A DNA stretch of 64,000 bases from Leidyana gryllorum EB-2025a (taxonomy: Eukaryota; Apicomplexa), in the NCBI GenBank assembly GCA_048772705.1, contig JBLWGC010000121.1:1-64000 (forward strand). The letters are read 5' to 3'. The notes beneath the pieces are model-generated. The model searched no databases. It saw nothing but the letters and a program-made list of their open reading frames with translations, and was not told where the DNA came from. The position numbers and the translations under genes are program-made. Positions 12,301 through 24,375 of this stretch are shown piece after piece. How positions within the stretch are numbered: the stretch's first letter is position 1; each line of letters begins with the position of its first letter.

Positions 12301-13024
12301 TGAATGCTGTCCGGGACGTTCTCAGCGTTTATAAAGGCAAAGTCTACCCATCCGTCCTGGCCAAAGAGAGAGAGAGCGTTTGGAGTTTGAACGCGCACGC
12401 GCGCCAAGTCCCAACCTTTATGAACTGCTGCATACGCGGACGCTGGCGACACGTGTCGATGTTACCCATCGCGACATCTGTGAAGAGCACCACAAACGGT
12501 TGTTGGGGGAAGTTTAGTGCATCCATTATCGGCTGCGGGCAACGCGTGTGTGTGTGTGTCTCGAGTCGGAAGACGAGGATATACCTTGAATTTGAGCAGG
12601 AAGCGGGTCAGCAGATACGTGAAGCGGCCGTGGCCGGCTCCGAGTTCCAAAATGTAGATGGGCCCTCGTTCCTGTGTGTGCGACGTTGGTTACGTACGAC
12701 ATGTCGGTCAACTAGATATTGTCCGCAAGGGCACATACCTCGGGGTGCGTGGCGAAGAAGTCCTTCATGTACTCAAAGATGAGCGTCGCATAGTCGCGGC
12801 ATAGCCGAGCGTTCGAAGAGATGAACAGCGGCACTTGGTTTGTAGACCAAGCGTCAGCAGCCATCTAATAGGATTACAAAGATAAGTGGTATGTGGCATA
12901 CCTCCTCATAGTAACGGACCAGCCAACGCCATATTATGGACTGTTCGAGGGTACGGTCTTTCTCTACGACGTATTTGGAGGCTGGATCGACCTCCAGCCG
13001 CGCCTCCCCGTGGACTTGAGCCAT
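9343..13024 (-). CDS. Fusion of SAM methyltransferase, TPR region and Gfo/Idh/MocA oxidoreductase
   Basis: Fifteen exons (13024-12902, 12864-12739, 12671-12585, 12532-12416, 12356-11821, 11766-11637, 11586-11291, 11234-10973, 10913-10580, 10528-10254, 10195-10111, 10055-9906, 9852-9748, 9696-9596, 9546-9343) with introns of 37-67 nt sum to 2931 nt, 976 residues, in frame throughout. Domain 1 (about 1-450) has the class I methyltransferase motif ILELGAGHGRF (90-100) and VVIGNYVLDSL. Domain 2 (about 490-615) has TPR-like helices. Domain 3 (from 622) opens with a Rossmann motif KIALVGCGPM, carries the family Glu-Lys pair in LSEKSAG (about 712-718), and ends with a beta domain containing VGLAEHGGGRIRGHFIGTEG. 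Substrates are unknown. The ATG is 48 bp from the divergent ARM-repeat gene. Confidence 0.88.
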
Positions 13025-13072
13025 TGATAATTTTTGAGCGGTCGCATGGTACGTGCGTGGGGTATGTGAACA
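13025..13072. promoter_or_regulatory. 48-bp divergent spacer, candidate bidirectional promoter
   Basis: This is the whole space between the minus ATG at 13024 and the plus ATG at 13073, so it must hold the promoters and 5' UTRs of both genes unless these extend into coding sequence. It contains a T-run (TAATTTTTGAG) and a GCATGGTACGTGCG stretch. Function is inferred from position only. Confidence 0.5.
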
Positions 13073-16000
13073 ATGAGAAAAGCACCCACTTCAGAGGTGC
13101 AATCGGCCGTCCAGGCCGTGTCTACAAAGGTTTCCTTCAAATCAGCGTACTTCTTCAGTATTCAGGCACTCACTTCTCTTTGTGACCCTTCGACTGGTGC
13201 TTTCGGTACAAATGCAATTGCTGCACTCAATCTTGGTGTTCTTCCCAAATTGGCTCCTGCCTTAGAGAAATTCGCCGACGATGAGCAAATACCGCGCTCC
13301 GTTCTGCGTATATTTGCTTCTATCACTTATCAACTTGCCGAAGATGGCAGTGAAGATGAAGTCAACACATTCCTAAGCGACAAAGGCTATTCTTCCACTT
13401 GTGCTTGGCTACAAGCAGTAGACGCCACCAACTGTTCTCCAGTCTCTCTTCAATTAGCTCTTAGCATTATCGCCAACCTCCAGAAAGCAGGAGCCGACCT
13501 CGAGACCTCCGTGAGTACTCACAGCCACACACCATTTCACACACACACACACACAGCAATTGGCACCCTCCCTGATATCCAAAATCAGTCCCAAGTTACC
13601 GGCGGTCTTAGCCTCTGATATTCTGAGTGTGGCTCTTCCGGCTTGTGACAATGCTGATGGACTGCGACAGGTTGGAGACTCCGGGGGGTGCTCCACCTTG
13701 TTGACCTATCTCGCCAGTCTCCACACTACAGCTGGTGTCGATGCTACCAGCCAGCTCGATGCTGTCCGTCGGGGTCTCCCTATTGTTGAGAAACTCACCA
13801 AAGAGGGTTACTGTCAGAGCACTGACTTACCGGCGGTGGTTCAGCTTGCAGAGATTTACAAGTCTGAGCCCGCCATCAAGGAGGTGAGTTGCATGCTCCA
13901 CCCAAAGCCAACTAAACGCCCGCCCCCGTTCCGTAGCGCATTATAGCTATCCTCTCCCGCGTATACACAGTTGATCAACTCACCAGTTGTCTCAGTACGC
14001 TGCAAGATGCTCCTATGGGCAGCCCCGAGCACAAACAGGCTCTGCAAATGCTGGTGCCCATGTCTTACATCACCCACTTTGCCGATACTGTAGTGCAGCA
14101 CAACGGTGTTCCATTACTCATCAATGCCATAGAGCGCTGCGCTGCCGCCATCGAGGCCGGTGAAGCCACCCCCGATTTAATCAAAGCCATGTCGGGCGCC
14201 TGTAAGATGCTCGGGACCATTGCCAACAGTGCCGAGTATCAACCAGCCGTCGTCGAGGCTGGCGGACTTGAGGTAAGTACTGATCTGATCGTGTGAGACT
14301 CGGGAAGGGGGAGACATTGTGACACTGTCACACACAGGGCTCTCCCCCTCACTCCGGCTACTTGGACACAGTTTTTGTTTCAGGCGGCTGTGGATGCTTC
14401 TCGAGCAGCGCAGAAGAGTCCGGAGGCATTGGCCGCGTGTTGCGCTCTGTTGGGACCATTGGTGGCGTCTCAATCGGGTGCTGAGCAATTTCTGGGATCT
14501 GACGGTTTGGAGACATTGAGTAAAGCTGTGATGAACTTCCCGGACAAAGAGGAATTGGTGATGCCGGTGGCTCGGGTGTGGAACCAATTGGCAAAGAACG
14601 CGTTCGCGTGTGACTATATGGCCGAGAATGGGATATATCAGACGGCGGAGAAGGCATTGCAGTCTCAAAGCCAGGCTTTGGTGATTATCACTATTATCAC
14701 ATTCTTACGGACAATGGCCGAGAATGCTTCTGATGCGGGTGACCCGAGCACTCTGATCGAATTGTTACAGCGCAATGTCAATGACAGCTGGAAGAACGAA
14801 CTGAGTGTGGTTGTGGCCGTGGCTAATTGTGTGGCAACAATGTGTCAGAATCCCAATAGTGAACAGCTGGTGGCCAGGGCGGGAGCCACCGAAGTGCTGC
14901 TGGACTGTATCGCGTTGGTGGGGCCCGAGTGCGAGGCGACCGCTGTCAAAGGTCTGAGACGGGTGGCCACCGGCGACGACGTGCAGAAGGCTGTGGCCCG
15001 GTCTGACCGCAGTCTGCAGGATGTGCAGAAGAAACCACAGCAAGCCGTTCAGGACTTGAGACGTCTGGCGGCTCTGACCAAATGTCCCAATCTGTACGGC
15101 AGCTTCCACAGTGCGGGTGTCAGCCGCAACATGTTGGAGAAGTGCAAAACGTTAATGTCGGGAAAGACATTCCCGGGTCGGGAGGAAGTGATAGCGGAGA
15201 GCATTTCCGTACTGATGGGTGTCGAAAGCGCCGGGACCGATTCAATAGGGCAGCCTCTACGGGAGCTATTGGAGTTCGCGGCCATCGACGCTTTCAAAAC
15301 AGATCCAGCCAGCCTCCCTTCGGTATTGGAACACGCGAAAGCTTTGGCCCACACTCAACGTTGGGCCGAGAGCGAGACGCGAGCGCTCATCGATCCCGTT
15401 CTGGAGATCATGAAGAAACACCCCGAGAACCGGAGAGTCAATATTTGCTGTCTGCAGCTGTTGACAGAGTTCGCGCGATCGCATCAGAACAAAGGCGGCC
15501 AGCTGTGTCTGAGTGCCAATGCTCACGTGACCGCTTTGAATTACGCTCAGAAAGTTCGGATGTTCGAAGACGTCCAGTTAGCCACGTTTCAATTCCTCGA
15601 TTCTCTCTTGAAGGAGGGCGAAGCCGTCGCTGCAATTCTGCGTGCCGCCGGAGCCGTTGAGGCCGTTCGGACGGCGCAGACCGCCCACGGGAAATCGGCT
15701 TCTCTCAAAGGCGTTCTCTCGAGTGTGGCAGCCAAACTGATGCCCGCTGGCTACATGGAGGAGCAGATGAGGGAAGATCTCAAGAATCTGAAGCGAAACA
15801 CTGAGGCAAAGACGTTTGCCAAAGGGCTCGACTCCTTGTCGGCCGTCGCAGCCCACGTCTCCACTCAGGAAGGTTCGCGTTTGGCCGTCAAGTTGTCGGT
15901 GGGAGCCGTGATGACTCAAGTCTGTGAGGCTACAGTCCGCGAAATGCCTTCTGGTGCCATGAAGGATAGTTACATTGCAAACGTGGGGCGTGTGAGCAAA

Positions 16001-19000
16001 GAGATCACTCGCAGCAATATCGGTGCCCGTAGCGCGGCCAAGATGGGGCTGGGCGGGGCTCTCAGTGAGTTTGTCACTGAGCTCTGCTCCGAGCCCGTCG
16101 CCTACCGCGAGCCCATCAACCACGCGCTCCAGGCAATCCAAGCGATGTCTCGAAGTGCCGATATGGATATGTCGATTGCGGCAATGGCTCCCGTTCTCTG
16201 TGCCTTTATGATGGCCAATATGAACAATCTCGAAGCTCTCAGCCGTGCGAGTGAGACACTGATTTCGTCGTCCACTGAGAAGCTCGTCAAGGAGACGGCG
16301 TTCACAGAAGTCTGCGACCAGTTACTCGCCCAACTGGGGAGTTCCGATCGCAACGAGGTCGAAGCCGCGGCTGAGGCTCTCACCATTCTCAGCAAAGATA
16401 TCCGCTGTCTCCGACTGCTGACTGAGAAGAATATCGAGGCTGCGGCCTTCGATGCTCTCGGCCGCTTCCCACAGAGTGCCGCCTGCTGTACTCTGTTGGA
16501 GGCGGTGACTCGGGACAATCCGACTTTGGCCGACTTGGGCCAAGAGAGACTGGACGCGAGAATTAAGTTTCTGTGCGGAGTCATTGACGGCAGCACCGGG
16601 AACGCACAACAAATGGCTTCGCTTCTGTGCACTCTGAAGGGATACGTGTTGGCCGTTCAGGACAAAAACTCTTTGATGGGCAACACCTATCTGTTGGGAG
16701 CCCTCCGGAAAGGCCGAGACGTGGCTGGGGGCACTTCGAGCGAAGCCCGCGAAGCCATTGGGTCGATAATGGAACTGTTGGGAGGCAGTCAGGCGTGTCA
16801 AGTGCTGTTGGGTCAGATGGTGGAGTTGTGCGAGTCGCAACCCGACCATTATGACGTTCCTCTGGCGACGATCTGCGGAGATCTCTCGGTGCATTTCCAG
16901 GGCCGAGTGAGAGATAAGGAGAATGTGTATCGGCAATTGCCGAAAAGTTTCGCCGCTTTGAGTGCAGCGCTGCAGAACGGTAAACTCAGCAACACACCAT
17001 TGGTTGCTGAGGCCATCGGGTTTGTGAATGCGACTTTACGTCAGGCGCCGTCTCCCGACCACCCGGTGTTCATTGCCGCCGCCCAACACTTTGGGGACGT
17101 CATGTCGGCCGCGATTGCAGAGCCCGACAATCACGGACTGCAGAAGGACCCCAACAGTATCATTCAGATCTTTGAGTTACAGACCCATTTGCTCAAAAAT
17201 CCCGCGACTCGTAGAACCGCTCTTCAGTGGATGAATAGAGACAAAGGGTTCCTGTTGGCGTACCAATTGGCTCAGAAACACGATGACAACCCGAAACTCG
17301 TCGTCGCACTGCGTCAATATATGGCCGCTGTCGCCTCTGACAAAGAGGGTATGGCTTTGGGAGAAGCCCAACTCAGAAGCGAGAAATACAATGTGAACGC
17401 GCTGATCGATGGGAGTCTGGACGTCGATATGAACAGTGTGTGGGCTCGATTTGGGACCGGCGCTATGGGTTTCTTGGCCGCTATGATGACCTCAGGATCA
17501 CCCGAGACGGAGAAAATATTGAAATCTCCCGGATTTGCTGACCGCATCGAAGCTGTTGGCAATTTGTCTCCCGTCCATTTGGTCGGGGCCATCGGCGCTT
17601 TGGCACGACTGGCGTCCAAGATGCCGGGCCAAAACGCCGATTCTCTCCGGGAGAACACCGAGAAGCTCCGATCCCATCTCGAAGGCAAAGATTTGAACCC
17701 TCGCGACCGTAAGGAGGTTCTGGACCAAATGCTTTGGACTATGGAAGACTGCTCAATGGATCCGGCAGCCAGAGCGGCTTTGCTCAAATGCGGTTTCTAT
17801 GACGTCTTCACAGAAGCTGTGGTCACCAACGGCGTGGACCCCGCGTTTGTCAATTCCTCCTGCCCCATCCTGAGTCGTGTGGCCGACAACGATGAGTTGG
17901 CCGCCAAGTTTAGTCGCGGAGTGCTTCCCGCCTATATGGAGACGGCCACAAAGTCTCGGAACCCTGAGACCATTCAGACAGTCCTCGAGCTGATGAACTT
18001 TATGGCTCTCCATCCCGGGACGGCCCATCAGGTCTCAAAGACCAAAGGACATCACGACTTTCTCGTTGTGGCAGAGAGAATGGCTTCTCAGAATCCGGCC
18101 ATCGCAGTGACTCTCGACCAATGGAAACACAACTTGGAGACCGATCAGCCCCAATTACTCACTCTCCGCAAAGTATTGCAGCTGTGGCTCGAAGAGAAGA
18201 ATAAGAAAGTCGCCCTCATTGTCAATCAGGTGAGCCGTCTTCACTAATCTGCCGCCAATCCATTCCTTCTCAGTGCCCCATTGTCGACCTCCACCTAGAA
18301 TTTGTGTTCGAGTACACAGCAATGTACGCAGCGATCCCGATTGGTGATCGGGAGGGAGAGATTGCTGATGAGCTTCAGGCCGGAATGGACTGTCTGAGAC
18401 TGTTGCACGAACACCCGCAGAACACTGAAGTGTGTTGTGAGCGCGAAGAAGAGCTGTTGCTTCTGGAGGGTCTTCAGAAACAGCCATTGGCTGTCCCCTG
18501 TCAATGGGTTGTGGAAGCCGCTCGTGACGCCTGCCGTCACGATTTGTTGGCAAAACAGTTCGCCTTGGGGCCCAAAGCGCGAGAGACTGTGGTTTTGGTG
18601 CTGAATGAGGGTGTGTCTTTGAGCCCGGCTGACTGTCAGGATGAGGACACTCCGGAGAATATGGCGTTGCTGAGACTCGATCTGTTCCGACTGACTGTTC
18701 AGGATCGATCCTTCTACAACGGGACGAAAGCTTTTGAGATTCTGCTCAAATATTGGGAAGAGTGTGACAATGGAAAGTTCAACGTCGAGGTGCTCAGACT
18801 GGTGTTCCGCGGTCTCAGAGCCATTGTCAATCAGTACTGGATGCAGGAAATTCTCGCCCACAAAGTGTTGGAACGATTGGTCGAAAAGGTCAATGACACC
18901 AGCAGTGACATCCGAATGCTTCCGGATGTGTTCTTCCTGATCGGCTCTTTGGCCTCTATCCCGCAATTAAAGGACGCGTTGGGCCAACTTGGCGCCGTGG

Positions 19001-21270
19001 AGGCGTGTCAGAACTTTGTGAACAGAGAGCGACCGAATCTAAACCGCGGAGTCCAAGAGAGAGACGTGGCCCCGGCATTGACAAATGCGCTCTTGTCGCT
19101 CGGCACTCTCTGTGCGTTCCACGTGGACAACACTAAACGTTTCTGCGATATGAAAGGACTCGAGGTGTCGGTCGAAATTATGTCAGAGTCAATGACTGAC
19201 AGAACAGAGTACGATGTCGCCAATGCCGCGGCGGTGGTCCTCTGCAATGTCAGTTTCCGTCGCGATGACATGAAGGAGGCCTACGGGAAACTCAAAGCTC
19301 CGGAGGCCATCATGGAGACTGTCGGGAAGTATAACGGCGCGCAGAGCCCAGACGCGTTCAGATGTCTGAGCAGTATGTTCAAAGCCATCGGGAATCTGAG
19401 TTTGTACACTCCCAATGTGTCTATGTTTCTGGATGGAGGGATAGCGCAAATGATGGAACAGTTCTTCAAACAGTCTCATCATATGCCCGATCAGCTGATC
19501 GAGACGGCGTCTCGGTGTCTGACGAATTTAGTGATGGAGAACACCACAGAGTTTATGGAACAGTTCGGTGTGGTTATAGAGCCTCTCATCAACACTCTCG
19601 CGGAACGGTCTCAGAACACTGCGAGCGATATGTTTGGATTTGGACTGCAGGCATTGGCCGCACTGTCGCGTCACCAGAGGAACGCTGAAGACGTTATTGT
19701 GCTAAAAGGTGTCAAAATGGTGACCACTGTGGCCAAGTGTGATGGCAGTCGAACAGTTCACGTTCCCGCTATCAATATCATTGCCACCATTGCAAATCAG
19801 GAGGGACTGCACGGATCACTTATCGATCAGGGAGCTCTGAATCTGATTATTGACACACTGCAACAGGAGATCAACAGTGACGAAGTGTCATCAGATCTGA
19901 GTGTCAGTACTCTGGTGTGTCTCCGCAGACTGCTAAAGGATCAACGGGCGGGTGAAGAGTTTATATCGGCGCAGGGCGTCTCGGCTGTCATTTCCGTTCT
20001 CAAAAAGGCCACCACAATGCAGACGGTGCAGATAGAAGGGTTCCGGGCTATCTTTGCTCTCCTAAATCTGTTCCCGCCTCCGGTGGTCGAGGACACCGAG
20101 TCTGACTGGGACGACGCCCCCGTGCCGGATGAAGGGTTCAGCCCGCTCGTTTACCAAATTCAGCGACCTCCGGGCCCACGCAGCTGGGAATCCTGTGAGA
20201 TGTCTCCTGACCAAATAGTCGGGATCATCACGGCCGCCTGCAATGCCATCGCCGAGGAGAGCGCCCACAAACACATCAAACTCCAGCGGATACTTCTGGC
20301 CATCTTGGCCTACTTTGCCGCCGAGAAACCACGAGACACTATGGAGGCCTATTTCACCGCCAATTACTTCAATAACGTTATTGCCCTCATGGATCTCTAC
20401 CGAGACAACGGCACAATGATGTCATTGGTCTCCGAAACCACAGCCAATGTAGCGGTGGTCAGTGAAGAAGAGACCTTTGCCACACTCAAAGACAACGAAG
20501 CCTTCATCAACGCCTGCCACAGAGTTGAAAAGGCACTTCAGAGACCCTGGAAACACGTTAGGAAAGACTTTAGACAGATCGCAGACCTCTTAGCTTGTGA
20601 GCAGTGTGGCACACACACACACTTTTTCGCCTCATGTTGTCTTTTAACGCAGATGACGGGACTCAGCGGGACTTTTTGAAGCTCGCAGATTGGAACTTTG
20701 ACATTGAGCGATCGCAATGGTCGATGGATAAGTATCCGAATGGAGTTCAAGATTTGGCAGCCGACATCAAAGAGGGTCTTCGATTGGGTGGACAGTGTCA
20801 CAGGATCACCGAGAAGAATCCGGCGGGAGATGCAATGCTTTGGAAGTCATCTCAAGATTTATCGTAAGTGTCTCGGCCCCCTTTGCGCGGCGTCTGCCCA
20901 TATCTCTCCCTTTTTCCAGCCGTCTCCAATGGCACATGGGCACCTCGCCTCCGCTTGGGAACTTCCAGAACCAAATGTTTATCGGGCGGGCGCGATCCAT
21001 CACTGCCGGGCTGCGAAGCACAGTGTTGGTTCAGGCGCACAAAGCCCGCAGAAGTGAGTGCAGCGCCTTTTTTCAGCGTCTCGAACAATCTCATCAGTGT
21101 CTGTCACAGGGACTGTTCCAGAGTCGCAGGTGCTGACGATCAACGGTCCCGTGACCGAGGACGAGCCGCAGGGACTCCAGCTGAACCTCAAGTTTAAGAG
21201 TCGAAGTGAGCGCGACAAAGTGCTGATGTGGTTGCGGGAATGGAGGGAGGCCGACACATACAGCTTCTAG
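13073..21270 (+). CDS. Giant armadillo/HEAT-like repeat protein with C-terminal PH-like domain
   Basis: Eight exons (13073-13510, 13557-13883, 13937-14272, 14384-18229, 18274-20596, 20653-20863, 20920-21053, 21110-21270) give 2591 residues in frame. Almost the whole length is Ala/Leu-rich paired helices of about 40 residues of armadillo type, such as ANAAAVVLCNVSF and ASRCLTNLVMENT. There is no transmembrane segment or signal. The last 130 residues differ: DWNFDIERSQWSMDKYPNG and a final LKFKSRSERDKVLMWLREW resemble a PH-type fold ending in its C-terminal helix. The likely role is a scaffold binding partners along a superhelix, possibly tethered to lipid or protein at the C-terminus. An in-frame TGA just upstream of 13073 fixes the start. 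Exon 4 alone is 3.8 kb, unusual beside its intron-rich neighbours. Confidence 0.88.
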
Positions 21271-21421
21271 GGCGACAGAGAAGGAGAGAAGGATCGGAGA
21301 GGAGAGGAGAGACAGTACATTGTCGTCGTCGTCTTCGTCGTCGTGAGAGTGCTCTGCGGTCGTCGTCGTCGTCGTCGTCAGAAGAAGAAGAATACTTTGT
21401 TGTGGCCGATTGTCTTCCGGT
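21271..21421. repeat. Convergent intergenic spacer with GTC trinucleotide runs
   Basis: Between two convergent stops lie a GA-rich tract and two runs of GTC/TCG triplets (about 21321-21343 and 21356-21379) separated by a short gap. They are not part of either reading frame and look like a simple-sequence repeat in the shared 3' region. Confidence 0.7.
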
Positions 21422-23619
21422 CTATTCTGGTTTTGAGTGTATGAAGGCCAGCAAGCCACAGGGGTTTTGGTGTTCAGCAGCTGCCCCCTCTTCACTGCCT
21501 GTGGTGAGTGTTTCTTGTGGCTGAGTATATCGTGTGATGAAAGAGTCGTTCCAGATGCTGCTGGACAAGAAGGCAACCCGCAGAACTCGCCATTGATTCA
21601 TACAGGAAGCCAACAAGCGATACTCTGCTTCAACGCCATAAGCGGGATCTCGGTCCATAGCCATTTTCCCCTGGTAATCCAAATATCGCTGTTGAATTTT
21701 CTCTGTAACGGACGCCTTATCAAAGTCCGCCGGTAAGGGAGTGTCCAAATAAAACTCCTCTCGCATTTCGGTCATCGGCAACGGCTCAATCTTTGTAGTG
21801 TCCTGTTGCAGAACAGCTCTGATTGACGGCAGCCCCTCCGAATTGAAACGGGCCAACCGGTTACACATCCCCTCCGGGATCTTCGCCCTCGCCGCTATCG
21901 GCGGTTCCGCCATTGCGTTCTCATTGCTGGTCCCCGGCCATCGCGTGGACGCGGGGAACTTGAGCCCTTCGTACTTGCCGATGGTGTCTGTGACTTCCTC
22001 AAACAGCCAATTAGCCGTGGATTGAGCGTCGAGTCCGTTACCCATTGAGAACACATCCACCAATGCGTTCAATGTCTTCCGATAGATTCGAGGGATAGAT
22101 GGATTGATCTTCTCGGCCCATTTACTCAGAAAACACACCTCGTCAGCCCGCTGTGGCCACTCACAATGAACTTTCAGAGCCATACAGATCATCTGCGCAG
22201 ACAGACACAGCATTTCCGGCACCGCTTCGTAAATCTCAATAAACGCCACCGGGTCGTCCTGAGCGTGCTGCAGAAGAATCAGCGCCGATGCATCCAGTGG
22301 GGCGGCTGTTGACGAGCCCTTCCCCCCAACCGTAACACCACTCTCTTTCTCCTTTTCTTTGTGCTTCTTATCCTCCTTCTCTTTCTCTTTCTCCTTCTCT
22401 TTTTCTCGCTGCTCGTTCTTATCTTTAGTCCGCAGCAGCCGTCGTCGGTACAATTGAGCCAATTTACGCACCTCCTCGAGACGGGCAGCAAAAGAGTCCG
22501 TCAGATTCAGGTGATGAAGGTGTTTCTCCGCCTGTTTCTGTCGCCGACGCAAAGCTCTGTCCTCGTCGTCTTCGTCCTCCTCCCCCTCTTCCCTCTCCTC
22601 ATCGTCCTCAATGTCCGAAGACCGGATCGCCTCCGGCCCCTCCAACAAACACTGAGACACATACTGCGGGGGCGGTGAAGAGAACTGCTGCAGACCGTCA
22701 CTTACCTCCGGGGGGTCCTGAACGAAGCGATTGACTTTGACAAAGAGCAAAAAGTCGCTGAAACTCAGAGAGGGCGCTGGGAGTCCCAGCTGTTCTCGGA
22801 ACTTTAGTGTGCGCTCCCACAGAGTACTGTATCCCTTCTCGGCGTGACGCGTTATGGGATATATGGGCAAAGCTTTGACCACTGTTGGGGCTTCGCGTCC
22901 TCGACACTTATTGGCAACTGGGAGACGTTAATCGATGTGTGACAGTTCCAGTTTCTCCTCTCTTTCGACTTACTGCCGTCAAAGTTGGCCGGAAGGCTGA
23001 GGAAGGCTAAGAATCGAGCGCGAGCGCCCCACTTTGCGAACCATTCGGTCCCTTGGAGGGTTTGAAGGATCCGAACGACCACTGAGACTGTGACCGCTCG
23101 GGCGATGAGTAGCGGTTTGGAGGTGGCCTCGGTGGCTTCGGCAATCATCATATCTCGAAGCAATGTGAGGTTTTGGTGCAGAATGCAGACACAGGCCGCA
23201 GCATCGGCGGCTGTGAGTATATCGACAACTTGGCTGAGGAATTCGACCACATCGGCCACAGTGAGGTCCAACACTTTCGATGGGAAAGCCGCAATGAGGA
23301 GACGCAGGAAACGAGTCGCTCTCCATCCCACAAGAGAGAGGGCGTGATTCAAGTCTTGCGGTAAGTCCAAATCGGGGACGACATCGGCCATCGCCGACTC
23401 TGACTCTGTCCAGCCATTACGTACCCAATCGACTCCGGCTTGGACAAAAAGAGTGCGGTTTAGGCCTTCGAGGGCGTTTAGTTGGTCAACAACGGTTTCA
23501 ACAGTGACAAATTCGAGTTTCAAATCGACCTGTTTGGAAGCAGTGTAAGAAGTGTCTTCTGCACTCGGGAGAATCCGAGAGAGGGCTTTCACCGCGGCGA
23601 GAATTGGCCCTGATGTCAT
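21422..23619 (-). CDS. Unknown charged helical protein
   Basis: Two exons (23619-22974, 22917-21422) around an intron ending CGTCTCCCAG give about 713 residues. A second acceptor 41 nt further on also stays in frame and would remove about 14 residues. The first 215 residues are helical and hydrophobic enough to suggest a HEAT-like fold. The middle has an acidic run (EEREEGEEDEDDEDR) followed by an Lys/Glu coiled coil (EKEKEKEKEKEDKKHKEKEK). The last 300 residues are a folded-looking helical region (AEKINPSIPRIYRKTLNALV). No family is recognised. The ATG at 23619 is the first in frame. Confidence 0.75.
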
Positions 23620-23717
23620 CTATGTGTGTCTGTTGCCCAATACTTTTTTGCCCGTCAGAGTGTGGGGGAGAGAGAGAGTTCACAGCAAAGTTTGGAACGC
23701 ACAATGTATGGGACTAT

Positions 23718-24016
23718 CTATGAAGGCGATGCCTCGCCGGTGGCGCTGCTGCCAGTGAGGGTGGCGGCTCGGATAAGCTCGACAGCAGCAGCTTCGTCAA
23801 GGGTGGTGACTACGGTGTCACGTCGGGAAGCGTCGTCTTCCTCGTCATATGTTGGCAGCACAATGGGCGGCTGACCTGATGCTGATTTCCGTGTCTCGGC
23901 TGAAGAGAGACAACAGCACAAGTGATGGTACAACCAACCACTTATGCTCCCCATCTTGTTCTCGCACACAGACTTTTAAATTTGTGGTGCACCAGGTCGG
24001 TACTATGGTTGTTCAT
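23718..24016 (-). CDS. Small hypothetical protein (model uncertain)
   Basis: The better-supported part is the last exon, 23899-23718. It is preceded by a good acceptor (TGTTGTCTCTCTTCAG) and reads through an acidic, Ser/Thr-rich sequence (QPPIVLPTYDEEDDASRRD) to TAG. A first exon starting at ATG 24016 can be joined in frame using a weak donor near 23974 or 24003, giving about 70 residues. Its start would be 18 bp from the ATG of the plus-strand small gene. No function can be suggested. Confidence 0.35.
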
Positions 24017-24034
24017 TGTGCCAGAAATTCCCTT

Positions 24035-24352
24035 ATGCCATGCATGAGGGGGAGCCTCCCTCCAGCCCCCTCTCAGCGACCAGTCTATGACAGAGAGTAT
24101 CAGATCAGACAGAGAGAGTGGAAGAATTTGGCCGTCCTCATGGCAGATGTGTGCAAACGCATCCAGAAACAAACCCGCGATCTCAAACAGCGACTCATAG
24201 AAGAACAAAACAGCGTCATACAACCCCAACAACAACTCACATCCTCCTCCTCGGACGACTACTGGTCCAGCTCCTCCCTTCTAGCAAACAATCAAGACGG
24301 CTTGGTGGTCACTCGACACACACTACCTGATAGCGCACCCCCACAAACTTGA
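24035..24352 (+). CDS. Small coiled-coil protein
   Basis: An uninterrupted frame of about 105 codons from ATG 24035. Residues about 20-60 form a charged helix (YQIRQREWKNLAVLMADVC, then KRIQKQTRDLKQRL). They are followed by Gln- and Ser-rich sequence and a TGA just before the U2AF65 gene. No family is recognised. Length and coiled-coil content suggest a small adaptor or structural protein; that is inference. An upstream exon on the plus strand cannot be excluded. Confidence 0.5.
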   Translation: MPCMRGSLPPAPSQRPVYDREYQIRQREWKNLAVLMADVCKRIQKQTRDLKQRLIEEQNSVIQPQQQLTSSSSDDYWSSSSLLANNQDGLVVTRHTLPDSAPPQT

Positions 24353-24375
24353 AACACCCTCAAAAAAACCTCAGA

